From contig JAKJHU010000005.1 of the NCBI GenBank assembly GCA_022316685.1, positions 16,594,707-16,658,706 on the forward strand: DNA of 64,000 nucleotides. The letters run 5' to 3'. Below the pieces are notes generated by a model that saw only the letters and a program-made list of their open reading frames with translations, was not told the DNA's origin and searched no databases. Of the stretch, positions 25,437-38,800 are shown one piece after another. Numbering within the stretch: position 1 is the first letter of the stretch; each line of letters opens with the position of its first letter. Both the position numbers and the translations under genes were made by a program. Source of the DNA: Progne subis subis (Eukaryota > Chordata > Aves > Passeriformes > Hirundinidae).

Positions 25437-25450
25437 GGGGTCATGACCCC
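25437..25450. promoter_or_regulatory. Perfect 14-bp palindrome, IR0 nuclear-receptor-like
   Basis: GGGGTCATGACCCC is its own reverse complement. The inner GGGTCA-TGACCC is an inverted pair of nuclear-receptor half-sites with no spacer, as in the TREpal element. Binding is inference; the palindrome is seen directly. Confidence 0.5.
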
Positions 25451-27775
25451 AGAAGTGGGTCTTGGCCAACAGATGTTCTGAGATTCAAAACCCTTCTGAC
25501 CTCTTTTAATACCATTAAAGTCTCTAGTAGTGTGAAGCACATCATGAATGCAGAGGGAGAAGATGAACCTCCACTTAGCATCACTTGAGCAGTTCTGATG
25601 AACTCTGAAGCTCTCAGCCTGAGCAGCAGTCACATTGCTGGGCTCATGACATAACTCGTAAGTGTTTGCCCAATGTGCAGTCAATCGTACAATTTTCTTT
25701 GTTTCCATACAGGGTGTTTTAAGCGAGTGCAATGAAAATAATATAGGAAAGCTCTTAGCAATACACATGCACCCATGAGTCTATTCTGGGCCTGTCTACT
25801 TAAGCTGTGAAATTATTCTGACAGGCTGATAAGGCCTTTCCAGGCTTCCATTGGGATCATACGCATCATTCTTCTCAGATAAACTGCACTCAGTTATTCC
25901 TGTGAGCTGAAATACTTTGGTTTAATTACGGAACTGTTCAGGCCCAGATGGTGCTCTGGAAGGAATTCAGGGGCAAACATAGCCATTTTCCATAGAACAG
26001 GGTGGAAAAATAATAGATGCAAAGGCCTGCTGTCAAACATTAAGTAGGTCTAGGACTGGCAAAAAATGAAGAAATACCTTATAAGAGTGACTGTGACCAA
26101 TGATGAAATGTGTGCCAGAGCACACTGGTCCCACGGTTGTCTGCGTAGTTAGTCACCCTCCTCACTTGTGCATCCAAGTCTTCTTCCCAAGAACATGAGA
26201 TTCCCTTTCTCTCACTTCAGAAGATGGTTGGGAGGCAAGGAAACATATATCCAGATCCTGGAGTTGAGAAGCTCCCTGGAGTAAACCACTTTAGACAATG
26301 AGGCTATGTCTGTGTTAGTAAATTACACAGTGCCCAGAACAATCCTATGCACTGGAATGCAATTGTCTCTACAGTTCCTGTTAGGGGGCTCCCAGGTATG
26401 CTTTAGGTCTCTGCCAGCCAGCACTCCCAAATAATTCCTAGATATGATCTGGAGTCTGAACATTCCCAGGATCATTCTCAGTGGGGACTTTGCATGCAAA
26501 TCTTCTATTTTGCTGTCTGAAAGAGCTTATTAGAAAGGAGATAACTATTCAATCCAGTAAAAGGGCTTAAATTACATATGTAGAATGTTAAATTTTCCAC
26601 TAGCTTCATTAAAGTTATTCATGAAGTGTTATTGTGGTTGTTGGGGTCCTTACTGTAGGACACTTAAGGGGCTTTCTGAAATATTCTGCGCAAGCAGCAA
26701 GACTCTGAACTGTTTTCAGTGGACCTGAAGGAGGCATAAGCACTTGCTTTGTTCTTTTTGCTGTTGTGTATCTGTTCATTATCAATCATCCTGTCTGCTC
26801 CTGGGCACAGAGACAGAGATAGCAGTGGTGCTTGGGGAAGGATATATCAGCCAAAAGCATAAAATCTTGCTGCTGGTGGATCCTCTGTGACAAATGGCAC
26901 CCACATTACAGCTTAGCCCTTTCTCTATTCTGACTGGCAAAGGCATTAACAATCATGTCCACTGGTCTCAGCCAGAAGTTTAGCAGACTGATGGTTCAAT
27001 GATCTATACCCTAATAAGAAAATTTCCATCACCATGACTAACTTCTCCACTTTAAGCATCAATACTTCCTTCCATTCTATCATTTATTTTATTTATTTCC
27101 TGACGAATAGCTTATGCCCAATATACTTTCTTCTATCATGATACTACCTAGTTTTCCTTTTTCTCCTTATGAACCACTGGCAATCTTTTTTTCTTTTGAT
27201 GCTATATTCTTCTCTTTTAGTTTAGGCCTATATTTTATTTCAGTGGTCCTTCTGAATTTTAAGAAGTTTTGCCACAGTTCCTAATTATTGTCCCAAATTT
27301 GCCAAAAGGAAACTAACATCCCTCCAGAGGAATAGTACTTAACATCTTTAAATGATTATGCAAGTGTCTACATCCAGGGCTTAACAAAAATAAATCATCC
27401 TCTGCTCTGATATCATCAGTTCAATATCTGTGGCTCTGAGCCTGGGTTTTTTATTCCTGGATTGGTGTCTAAACCCCAGAAGACAGCTGGCAGGACTGTG
27501 CATCAGCAGCCAGGATGTTGCCACTGCTAGATTTAAACTGCTCTAGACATTGAGCACTTTTGTTAGTATTTTTTATACTGTGTTTCAGCACATATGTTCA
27601 GCCATGGAACAGCTCTTGAACAATGGGAGTCTTTTGTATTTGTCTCTGAATTTATTAAAATCTAGATATCAGCTCATATTGTGTGCTGCCCCAGCCTTTT
27701 TCAGTCAAAATGACTGAAAAAAACCCTCAGATGACACAAGTTTTCACTAAAATTTTTATCCCCTTAAAATAAATT

Positions 27776-27859
27776 AAAAAAAACCCCCAAACAAACAAAA
27801 AAACCACCACCCCCAAAACCAAACCAAAACAAAAACAAACAAAAAACACCCAAAAAACC
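27776..27859 (+). repeat. A/C-rich low-complexity tract
   Basis: About 84 bases of almost only A and C ('acaaacaaaaaaaccaccac', 'aaccaaaccaaaac'), without a fixed period. Confidence 0.9.
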
Positions 27860-29748
27860 TGATAATGACTATTCATCACCACTTGAGTACACAGGTCTGG
27901 TGGCTATAGGTAGATCTGTAATCACATAGAGAGCTCAAACAGTGGGTGACAAAGCACACAACTCTGGGAAGGCCTGAATGACTATGCAGTGGAATATAGA
28001 GATTGGGTCATACGGAGACTAGAACTTCAGCATCCTCCCTAGTGCATTTTACAAACCAGACCAGACTCCTAGTGAGATCTACCACCTCTGCATGCCTTCC
28101 TGCTCCAAGCTTCTGGTCACATCTGCCTCCCAGAGGCAGCATGGAACCCCAGCTCTGCCATGGTTCTGCATGTGCACTCACTCCCCAGCCCAGACTGTCG
28201 AGATCCAAAGCTTTGTACAAAGGTCCCAAATATTGGAGTCACTGTGATGGCAACTGACCAAAAAGTCTACTTTGTAAGAAGGGAAAAGTTTAGCAAAGTT
28301 CTTTTTCCTTAGCTAGCCTGGAGACCCCATGAACTTTCCCCAGTACCCACAGAGCTGCCTGCACCACTAGCAAGGAGCAGCCAACTCAATTAGTCCCTTC
28401 TCTTTCAAAAAGGACACAGGCCCTTGAGCCACGCCAGATGCGAGACACTGGGCCCTGTAAGAGCTGGAGCATAGACAGGTTCAAGATGGCTTGCTTCCTT
28501 TTAATTACTTACAGTTATAAATCTGAGAGTATAAACTCTGCAAGGCTAAGCAATATCTTCTCCCTTGACTTATTAAAGTTGAATGGCATGCAGCCTTGTT
28601 CTTTTGCCATGCTGTTTCACAGAGCCCCGTCTCAGACCGGTTGGCGAAAACTCACTTTAAGATGAAAAGCTTTTGGAAAGAGCACAGCACAATCTGAGCA
28701 CACAACAAGTACTTTGAGGCAAGAAAGGCTTTCTCTTATTTTTAAAGATAAGCTTATTAGAGATTGGGCTTGTGTTTTGTAATGATGTTGTAATGGCAAC
28801 AAACTGGCTCATTAATTGTCCTAGGTGGTACAGACTCACCTTCTCACATCTCACATGCATGCTTCTCTCCCTGCCCAGATACTCTGTTCCTCTTACCTTC
28901 CAACTCACTGAAAAAACTGCAGGTTGTGCATTTTCCCTAAGTCTGCCTAGGAGGGTTGTGTTTGATTGGCTGATAATTGTGGACCACTTCTAGTCTCTCT
29001 CACTGAGTGTAAGGTGGTCTTCTGCTGAAGCAAAGTAAATAGAGCATGTCCTAGAAGCTGTTAGCAGCTGTGTCCTATATATCTGTAGATGTGCTTATAA
29101 CCTCTGCTTCCACTGATTTCTAGTACTGAAGCATTCTGGTTCACAAAAAGGAAAACCATTAACAAAAATTCTGACTGCATTCTGTTATCTGTCCACTGGA
29201 TTTCCTTCTTTTCATGTAGGAGGATAAAAGTTCTCGTCCTGTTCTTCAAGACTGCTCCTCTTGCATGACAAGTCACAGCTTTAGTGTTTTCCAGCTTCAG
29301 GTTAATCACTCTCCCTTCCCCAAACAACTTCTTAAAATCCACAGTTCTCCTCTTCTTCAGTCTTCTCAAGTTTGTCATTTGTATCAAACCCTAGGGAAGA
29401 ACAAGGAGATTGTGGCAGCTTCACAAGGATGTGTAGAGCCAAATCAAATCATCTTGGGCCCCCTCTAGAGAAATAGGTACAAGTGACCTTTATGTGAAAC
29501 GTTATCACTGCTTGTTTCCCTGCTTCACCTCAAAGATGTACAGTTTTGAGAGCTTTTCATTTCCAGCATTTCTGGGTTGATCCCAACATGAACACTGGAG
29601 GCTTTTCTCCAGCAGTAGTACTTTCTGTGAATTATTCCACCTTGTTCTGCTGTTTCCATGCAGAATTACAATGGTAACACTGTTATGTCAACACTATATT
29701 TGTACTTACTTAATTGCTACTTCTATCTTTTCCATCGAACAGAGGACA

Positions 29749-29773
29749 GGGAAGTCGGGAGGTGGGGGGTGGG
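29749..29773 (+). other. Predicted G-quadruplex with competing hairpin
   Basis: G-runs in the pattern GGG-N5-GGG-N4-G6-N1-GGG meet the usual four-run definition. C6 at 29777-29782 can pair with G6 at 29764-29769 across a 7-nt loop, so the strand can fold two ways. Confidence 0.6.
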
Positions 29774-31295
29774 TCTCCCCCCTTTTAACTAGTAAATAAA
29801 AAAGAAATTACAGAGTAATTTGAATACTTTGTCATCTTTCTCTCAGACAGAGGACTAGCTTTTATTTTACAAAAACTCAAGTTGTTTTGGTCATTAAACT
29901 CACAAAGTACATGAGGAGCCAATTGCTTTTTTTGACCTTGGTGTCTGAGATATAGCTTTTCAAAACTCTTCTTTGGCTGTTTCATAACAACTTTTACAAG
30001 ACTGTGAAAAATAATGACAAATATATAGGGTATTAATATGGGAAAGTACTGACTGAGGTGTCAAAAGGAATATTAACATTGGACCCAAAAGGGACATTGA
30101 CTGTGACATCATAAGAAAAACATTCTCAAACATTGTGTTCCAAGCAGGAAAAATTAAGAAGTCTTGGCTTGAACTGATGGTTATTGCTGCCCTGCTGAAG
30201 CAATTAGCCTTTGTCCATGCTACTGTTAATTATGTGTATATATACTTGTCTATATAAATGTTCCCATGAGAAAAAAAAATCTTTCTTTTTCAAATGACAA
30301 AGTGGTGGCATCATATTTCATTCCAGATTAAAATATTTCACATTCTCCAGATCAAAGTAAAATTTTCAATAGCAACTGACAAATTATTTCCTTCAGTTGG
30401 GCAGAAGAGAATGAGAAGAAAAACAAAAAAAGGGAAGAAAAAAGCCACAGAGACAATTAAAAGTAGAAGAGGAGCAGGAGGCAGCCAAAGCAGAGCGCAG
30501 ATTTTATCTGATGGGCATACAGAGAAGCTGGCTGGCCTGACAGTGCTTTAGGGGCTGGAGAACAAAAACGATGCTGTGAACACTCTGCTTTGCTTTGATG
30601 CAGTGACTAGCCTCATACCTAAGATGAGAAAATACACTGTGTACAAGTGCCACACCATTTTATGAGCACTTGACATACGACATTAATCATTTCTCCTCAC
30701 TAGAAGCAGTTTGCCAAGTATTGTTCTCTGTTCTGGGAGTGCATTCAATGAGCAATGCACCTACCTAATAGAGACTGAAAGCTGGCCCAGAGTTTCACTT
30801 TGAAGGTATATTGCAGGAGTTTTCCTGTCATAATGCATTCATTTCTATAGGATTCAAAATCTTTAGCTCTTTAAGATCTACATGGGGACACAGGTATGTG
30901 GGGGTCATTCCACGCAGTTCAAGTGTCCTGCTTCCAACAGGCTGCATTTGCCATCAATCTGGGAAAAGATGAAAACCACCCAGACAACTGCATAAAGCTC
31001 TCGTGGTGGGAAATGCCTTCCTGGTTCCTGTGGAGATCAGCATGTGCCCTGAAGCATGAGATTTGATTACCTTACTCCAGATCATAAAACTTTTAATGCT
31101 ATTAGAAGGCCTTTAGGCTCTTAGGCATTTTCTTGAAACACAGCTACCATGTCTAGCTCGATGACCCCCTATAGAACAGGCCATGTGCCTGGTATTTCCT
31201 TCTACTAATCATCACTCATTAATATCATCACATAAGCCTTGTACATAACCATATGCCCCTTTTTCAGGAAGCAAAAGGCCGTCTGGTCTTAGATC

Positions 31296-31849
31296 TGTGC
31301 TGGCTTGAAGGCAAAACCAGCGAGAGACTCCAAGTCAGAAAAAAACAACTTAATAGGAGAGAAAAAAAAAGGTAAAATAAAATAAAACACATGCAATAGT
31401 ACAAAAGATCACTGACAGAGTCAGAATACAACCTGAAACCGTGGTGGTAGCAGTCCAGATGAAGTGGTCTTGTTGAAGCGGTGTTCCCACAGAAAGGTCT
31501 GGTAGCTCTTGTCCTCTGGGAATCCAGTGGGTAAGGCTGCCTGTGCTGTCCCATATCCCAGATTATATCCAGGTGGGAATGCTTGGCTCCTCCCCCTGGG
31601 CAGAGCATCTCACAATGGGCTGATATCATTCTATGAGCCTTGCAATGGATCCTTGATTGCCCATTAAAGAGAGATAGCTCCTGGAGGGAGTTACCTATGA
31701 GTCATGCAGCAGGGCATTGATGGGCCATAAACAGAAGATAGTCTGGAGGGAGGGGGCAAGGGAAACACTGCCCAACCTAGTTTAAACAGCTCATGTAGAT
31801 GGTGATAGAATACATACTTTGGGCACATCTTACATTGTAACCTAGGACA
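31296..31849 (-). mobile_element. Solo ERV LTR, minus strand, about 554 bp
   Basis: The element is bounded by TG at 31296 and CA at 31849. Read on the minus strand it starts TGTCCTAGGTTACAATG and ends 'tcaagccagcaca'. GATC flanks both sides (31292-31295 and 31850-31853), a 4-bp target-site duplication; the preceding A extends the match to AGATC if the terminal A is shared. Internal landmarks on the minus strand include 'tgtattctatcaccatctac', 'gttgggcagtgtttccc' and the 3' 'gacttggagtctctcgctgg', which resemble avian ERV LTR sequence I recognise. A purine-rich stretch (31337-31388 plus) lies near its U5. No internal retroviral region adjoins. The 121-codon minus frame at 31264-31629 crosses the LTR boundary and is incidental. 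Confidence 0.75.
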
Positions 31850-33694
31850 GATCCCACCAGAAAAGAAAAGGTCAAATTCAGGGCTAATAGGACAACTTGC
31901 TTACAAGAAAGGTCGATACCTCTACTTCCTAGGAGCAGCTGTACACACACACCACTTGGAGAGCCCAGACCTTCCCTGTAGCCTCAGAGGAAGCACACAT
32001 GTCAGCTGTGCAAGGTAGGTCACCAGCTCGACCATTAGCATTTTGCCCAGGCTCCCTCTCAGCCTTGTGCTACCCCTGCTGTTTGGCCCAGTGGCTTGGG
32101 TAAAAAATGCCCTGTGAAATAACCATGGTTTGGAGAACCTCAGGTCTGAGCTATTCTGGGAGGAAAGGAAAAAGAAAGAAAGACAAAGTGAGGTAGTTTA
32201 CTGTAGGCTAAGCCTGTGATCCTCTGCAATAAAACTGACAGGCAAAAAATGTTATATAATTTTCTTGATCTGCAATGTAACCACAGATGACTGTGAATAG
32301 TCTAGAGGAAAGTTTGTTGTTTTTTATTTTTTTGTGTCTAGTCCCACCTCCTGCAGATCATTCAGCTGTGAAGAGTTCTTACCTTCCCCTAGACGAGAAA
32401 AAATGCTCTTCTTTAGACCTGTTGATACCCAGAAGTTTGCTGGAAGTAAGGGCCCTACATCTCACCTGAACAGATATACCAGATATTCAGATATGGTAGC
32501 ATAACTAGAAAAATCCTTGCTGCCTTAAATGAAACCAGGATTTCATTCCCTGGCTTCACAAAAGCTTCAGGTTCTGCAATTTCTCTACAATAATACCTGT
32601 GATTCTCAGAAAACTTAGCTCTAGGGTTACCCTCTAGGCACTTTTCTACCGCTACCTTAGTAGGTTTTACAGGCATATAGTCAGGTGGATAATACCAAAC
32701 CCTGCTGGGGCAACTCACACAGTGGGCCTGCAAACAGACTCCTTTTTACCTTCTTGCAGCTCTTTAACAGTACAATGGTGTACAGAATGCTGCAGTCTTC
32801 CCCTCCAAGGGACATAAATACAAAGATACTTGTATATCTAAAGTCATCAAAAGATAAGAAAATGAAAACAAAAATAATTACTTGTGTATTGAATACCTGT
32901 GTAGATGGCACAGAAGAGATGAGAGAAGACAAGCAATGAGCTCTACCATATAGCAATAATTTCCTTCCTCTCTGTTTAGACATATCGCTGAGTAGGGAAC
33001 TGCCAGGAAGAATATGCCATATTTATACATTTGTCCTGGAAGGTGTCAATATATAGATATATTTGAAATAATAAAAGTACAGCCAAATATATATTGCTCT
33101 ACATAAATATCTTACATTATCAGAAAAAGTATAAATAATTGAAATTAAAATGACCAGCATTGCATGGGTGATACACTGGCATCCAAATGAGAGGCAGAAA
33201 ACTCCATCTCACAAAATGACTGGAATTAGAATTAATTGTTCTTCTAAGCATAGTTGTTCTTCTAAGGATTTTGTTCATAAAATTCTTTATGTTATCAAAT
33301 CTTAATTTTATTTCAATTTTGTGTTAAAGGTAAGAACTCAAAATTAAATTAAACTAGAATAGCAAATTTTGGCCTATTTTAAGTTTACATTACCTGGTTT
33401 TTACAGGGTTTCTACCTGAAAGCACTTTTCACTCATGACTTAGATAATGGAGAAGGTTGACTGAGCTACAAAATTAAGATCTGAATTTTTTAATCTCCTT
33501 TTGTCTTCAAATTTTAATAACATTTTTAGCAGGACTTGTTTTGACACAACCAATTTAAATGGCTGCAGATGTTTGTGAGTCCTTGAATGAATCTGCACTA
33601 GAACATTTTCCCTGACACGACACTAGACAAACTTTAATCTCCCTACAGTCTTTGGAAAGGCCACTCTGAACCTTTTAGGCCTCAATCAGTTGTC

Positions 33695-33716
33695 ACTAGT
33701 CTCAGACTAGTCTCAG
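33695..33716. repeat. 11-bp perfect tandem pair
   Basis: ACTAGTCTCAG occurs twice head to tail. Confidence 0.92.
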
Positions 33717-33812
33717 GATAGAATTGTGCTGTTCAGAAAACATGTATCTGTTCATATGCAGTGGTTCTCTGTAGGAACCAAAGAGCTGCACGTCTTCTTT
33801 CTGACAAACTTC

Positions 33813-33830
33813 TTTTTTTTTTTTTTTTTT
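33813..33830 (-). repeat. Poly(T) tract, T18
   Basis: Uninterrupted run of 18 T. Confidence 0.95.
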
Positions 33831-35300
33831 CGTCTGACATCTTATTTATGTACTTTCTATATTAAACTGGGGCAATCTGTGAGAAAATATTATCTGTTAA
33901 GAGGAGATCTGGAAAAAGCCAAATTAGAAACAATTCTTATGCCTATGTAATTATCGGTTTGCAATTGAATTAGAGAAGAAAGTACAGGATAAGCAGGGAA
34001 ATTATAGTACTTTAAAATAAGCACCTTATGAGGATTCTGTGACTTGAACTCCTTGGTATACGTATACAGTGAACCAACAGATTGTTGAAGGCATGTTTAT
34101 TGAGGATTAATCTTCATGTAAAGGATGCATGATTCCTAAGCCTCAGAAAATCTGTTTTTAATGTTCAACTGGCATAAAACAAACCAAAAATAATGAACCT
34201 TTAAAATCTATATTGAAAATATATTGGAGACATTTGTTTCAGACTGTCACAAAATTATTTCTTAGCTAATGGCATCAACATTTTATTTCAGAAATACAGA
34301 AATAATCACAGGTTTTCATTTTTATTGCTTTTCACTGAAGAAAGCATGATTTGGGTAATTAAGTATGCCATTTTAGGTTAATCCTCTCCGTTTCTTAGAA
34401 GATGAAAACGGGTTCCTTTCCACATTTGCATTCATTAAAACCTGTAACTATTGTCTGCTGTTCATGCCAGCATTCTAATAACTTCTTAAAGTTAACAACA
34501 TTAAGGCTTGAGAAGAAAATCTTTGATTAAAATAACTCTCATAAGTTCTCTTACTGCAGTAGCTCAGTGAAAACTTTGCAGGTGGCATTGGTGGGTGGGA
34601 AATAGGCATCTCTCTGAAGCTGTCACCACTGCAAAAGGGTTCATAGCTGCACTGCACTAACAAAACAGAATTACCTTTTTAAAGGCAAGCAACCAAAGAT
34701 TGTCTTGTCCTCTTGAAATGTTATTTCTCTTTCCAGAGGATGTTGCAGAACTTGGGTCAAGGTAAGGGAATGTCGTGCGGGTTCTGTTATGCCACTCACA
34801 CTCTGTTGGTGCTAGCTTCTATAGCACTTACCTTCAGCCCTAGATCACAGACAACAGGTCCCACAACAGCAATGCACTTACATGACATAATTGCAAGCTG
34901 ATCCTTGTCTTGGTTCACTCAAAAAGACCCCTGACCTCAGTGCTTGGGTATGTTTTATTATTTGTAAAAACCCACTGTCTAAGCTCTGACTACAGGCAAT
35001 CATTTTCTTTCCTACCTCAGTGGGCCCAGGATTGAGATTTTTATTTATCAGTTTCAGACAGATTTGGATAGGTACTTGGCAAGAAGAAAGCAAAATAATT
35101 ATTAAAATAAAATAATCTCTTTCTCATCCTCTTGTATTTTAAATTATATCTTGTATCAATAGACCCTAAATTGCACAAGACAAACAAAACCAGCCAGAAA
35201 ACTATCACTGGGGAATTCTTGGAGCATTAAATATACTTCCAGAGGCACGTCATGTAATGTTAACAGTTACTTTAGTAGTCTGTGCTAACTAGTGTGTTGA

Positions 35301-35317
35301 TTTTTTTTTTTTTTTTT
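35301..35317 (-). repeat. Poly(T) tract, T17
   Basis: Uninterrupted run of 17 T followed by ACAG. The result resembles a very strong splice acceptor, but there is no supported exon downstream. Confidence 0.92.
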
Positions 35318-35740
35318 ACAGTTCTGCAGCTCTCTGTTTCCTGAGAAACAATAAAGTCTTGGATTACTCAACAGGAAACTGTATTTTTTTCAGAAGAATT
35401 TATTATTTCAACCATTCTTTTACACTTATTCTTCTGGAAAACACAACAGAGGAGCAGTTTCTCCCAAAAAGGTTGCAATGGTTTGTTCATCTGTTCCTGA
35501 TGAAGAAATCCTCTTCTGCAGTCCACAACACTTATTTTTGTGTTCAGACTGAGCTTCCTCATGATGAGAATAAACAAATAGGTAAAAGCAAGTCCTGTTG
35601 TTATATATCTTAATGATCCCTTTTGAAAGCCTTAGTTTAAAAAGCAGTGTGGCCCTCATGACAGCAAATATCCAGAAACTTCACAATCAGAATTTACATA
35701 TACTCCTGCTACAGAAATCCTGTGCTTCATGTTTGACAGA

Positions 35741-35897
35741 TGTGAAATTGAAGCACAGAGCTTGAGGATAGCTAAGCCTGTTGTGGTTCTGTGGCTCAGT
35801 GATTTGTCAAAGATAACACAGAAAGTATGTGACAGAGATTTTAATTTAGGTTTCCTAAATTTGTGGCTATCATCCTAAGCATCTACCTTTTTCCTCT
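35741..35897 (-). mobile_element. Ancient MIR-like SINE relic
   Basis: The plus strand reads 'gaaattgaagcacagagctt', then 'cagtgatttgtcaaagataa', 'cacagaaagtatgtgacaga' and 'gattttaatttaggtttcc'. This parallels the antisense MIR core as I remember it: a gaggcacagag block, then a tgacttgcccaaggtcacac block, then agtaagtggcagagc and a ggattcgaacccagg-type block. About 40 bp of extra sequence separates the first two blocks. MIR copies predate the bird-mammal split, so survivors in birds are old and rare. The match is partial and made by eye; chance resemblance is possible. Confidence 0.5.
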
Positions 35898-38800
35898 CAT
35901 CAGTAACATCACCACAGTGATCTTTACCAAGCATCAAACACATATATTGAGAGGAAGTGGGAGGTAGTTGCTGTGGCTAAAAAGAAAGTCTATGTTTTAG
36001 AAAGAAAACAAGCCCTGTACTTGCCAGCTGGCATCCACAGTTAGAAAATGAGCTTTGCTTTCTGTTCTGGGTGCGATTATAAATGTTCTTCCTTGTGTAC
36101 ATGTGCAAAATATACATAGAGGAGAACTGCCACAAGTTGGGTAATAAAGGAACCAAACAGCCAACACTACTGACACTTAAATACCCTGAGAAATGCTTTC
36201 TCCAGGAAAATGTCTGAGGAAGTTTGAGAATGTTTCCACTGCTGTCAATTCTCTCCTTTCTCTCTGTGCAAAAAGGAGGCTTACCCTTGCTTTGCTCCTG
36301 GTCTTGTGATTTAACCGAGAGAGAAACCCTCCTCACCTAAGTGGCGACATGGTTGGTCTTCAGAACATAAAATTTCCTGCATAAAACATCCATACTAACT
36401 TTGTAACACAGAATTGCTGTGAAGAAACATCCTGAGACTGGAAATAGTGCTTATGAAGTAGCTTCACATTCCTGTGCATCTCTGCCATGCCATACCTCTA
36501 TGAAATCTGATGCCTCCCGCAAAATAAGGTTTTTTTATAGAAAAAGTCCCTAGCCATGACTGCCGTTGAGGGTCTATTGTTTTGGAGTGACCTTAAGCAC
36601 GGGCCACATCCATCCACAGGACACAGGAGAGCATGTCCTCTTTATTATCGCCTCCAGCGAGAAGTAAAGCCTGTGAAAAAGTAAAACTGTAGAGTCACCA
36701 CTGACAAATACACAGTAAAGGGGCAAGTCTGCTGTAAAACTGCATTTCTTCTCAGCAGTGAAACTAAACAGTGAGATAAGTCTGAGAAAAGTAATTATCT
36801 GAAACTTTTTAGGAAGTTATTGCTGGTTTTTTTTTGTTGTCACGCAGAGATGACTTTGCCAGCGCTGTGAGAATTCAAGTGAACTCAGTGTCCCCATTTG
36901 GGCTGAAAATTGCCATAACAAACAACTGGAGGGTGCTGATAGCATATTATCCTACATGAATTCTTCAAAATATCCTTGCACTGTTCATTTTAAAAGAAGA
37001 AAAACATTTCCTGCCTGGATACATTACAGCAGAGTGTAAATGTTCTGGAATGACCTGAGACAAAGGCAGGGTTTTTATTTTGTTTTCTTTTGTTTTAATG
37101 AGACTCAGAGAATAATAATGGTTCAGGATACCAACAAAGAGCCCAGTTGGGCTTTTGCTCTAGTTCTCAGAAGGGAAAAACAACCTCCTTGGACTGCAGA
37201 CATCTTTTCCTTATAATAGTCTTATATCTCAACCAGGAAGGCCTGCTAATAATGGGAGGCTGGCATTGCTTGTGTTAGACGGTGCATTAAAAAGCTTTCA
37301 AGTATTCAGATTTCTTCCTTATATTAAGGATAATGCAGCTGCTTTTGTTCAAGATGTTTCTCTTCCATAGTTGTAGCTGTACCTGTAGCAACAACGATAA
37401 TGACTGTTAGTAGCCAGGCATAGAACTGACTTATTCATCAACACTGAAACAAACACAAAAATGGAAAAATACCCCTTATACTCAGAATCTTTTTTTAATA
37501 CTTTTTATTAATTTCACAGAAGAAATTAACTGGCATTTGAAGATGCAATATTTATTCAACTAAAATATTTTAAAATATCTTAAGTCATTAAAGTCATAAT
37601 CAGAGAACGACAAGATTTGGAGAATCTGATGTATTTTCCCATCAGAAGCAAGATATCTGGCTTTGAACTTTGACCAGTATTTTCATTACTTTTGCTCATC
37701 TGGCTCACAGAAAACCCGTAACACCACTGTTTAGTGCAACAGGATCCAGGGCCAATGTTTTGATTGCATTCAAAAATAATTTCTTGTGTTAACAGAAGAA
37801 TATATACAAAGATATTCAACTCCTGCTTCTCAGCCCAAATTTTGTAAGGTATAATATCAGCACTCATAAGAAGTTTCCACCTTCCTCAGCTCTTAGTTCA
37901 AAGGAGAAGTAAAAGGAAGAGGCACATGTGGATGGTTCTCTTTTCACATCACTGAAAATCAGGACTAGATCCAGAAAGATCAAGTGTGCTCTACTAGCAC
38001 AAGGTTACCATAAGCGGGAACACAAGTGATATGCAATACTGCTGTAACTGTTGGCAGACAGAGTTCTCCCCTCTTGTGTATTTGTTCTTGTCATTTTGAC
38101 TGTCTCCCTAGAACTTTTTCACATGCTGAATTTTATAGTTATGCTAGCCCCTGTTTATTTCTTTTTCCCTGGTGACACTCACTCGGACATTTTCTTCGAA
38201 GTTCTCCTGATAAAGTTAGGAAATCTTGGTAGACCATGAACTTTGAATAGGGTTTTAATGCTGAAAGAAGACTAACATTAGCTCTTTCTTTAGTCCAAAA
38301 TTGCAATTTTTGCTATAAATCTCTGGATTACTTCATTTTAGATGCCTTGATAAACCAGTATGAAGTCTAATAGTGATTTTATTTCTCTTTTCAACCCTCC
38401 ACTTATATCATCAGGAGTCTCTTTGCTCCTCACCTTTTTTTAGCACAGAGAGCACTTAGCAAAGTGCTTATTATTAGCAACAGTTAATATATCTTAACTG
38501 GCAGCTTTAGGTATGCCCCCTCTTTCTTATAAATGGAATTGGTAACATGCAACATTATCTCTTCCCTCAAGCCTTTTTGCATCATGACATCTCAAATATA
38601 TTAGACTATGAATACACTTGGATATGTTATACTTGTTAATATACATGCTAATAATGGAGTAGGACTCATATCACATAACCACCACAAAGTTATGGGGTGT
38701 GGTCAAGTCAGCTGCTCTGGATCCTTCTGTAATTAACAGAGAGAAACCATTACTTCTAGACATCAGACTTTCCACCTTCAGGTCAGTGAACTGAATTGCC

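Larger units (their letters stand above)
23733..31290. other. Unassigned non-coding stretch
   Basis: About 7.6 kb without a recognisable gene. It holds poly(A) at 24624-24639, a 14-bp palindrome at 25437-25450, an A/C-rich low-complexity tract at 27776-27859 and a G-quadruplex motif at 29749-29773. The longest open frame (minus 25391-25768, 125 codons) overlaps the palindrome and has no recognisable domain. The part at 28.0-28.7 kb is somewhat GC-richer but has opposing overlapping frames and no convincing exon. Confidence 0.45.
31850..35740. other. Unassigned non-coding stretch
   Basis: AT-rich, with T18 at 33813-33830, T17 at 35301-35317 and an 11-bp tandem pair at 33695-33716. Short opposing open frames (for example 32455-32983 minus) lack recognisable domains. 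The part at 33.0-33.4 kb is very AT-rich. Confidence 0.45.

Noticed and set aside
25391..25768. 125-codon minus-strand frame, among the longest outside repeats
   Set aside because: No recognisable domain, signal or splice context; this length is expected by chance in 64 kb on six frames.
35301..35320. T17-ACAG as a strong splice acceptor
   Set aside because: Homopolymer followed by ACAG; the downstream frame (35359-35613) has no recognisable product and no donor of note.
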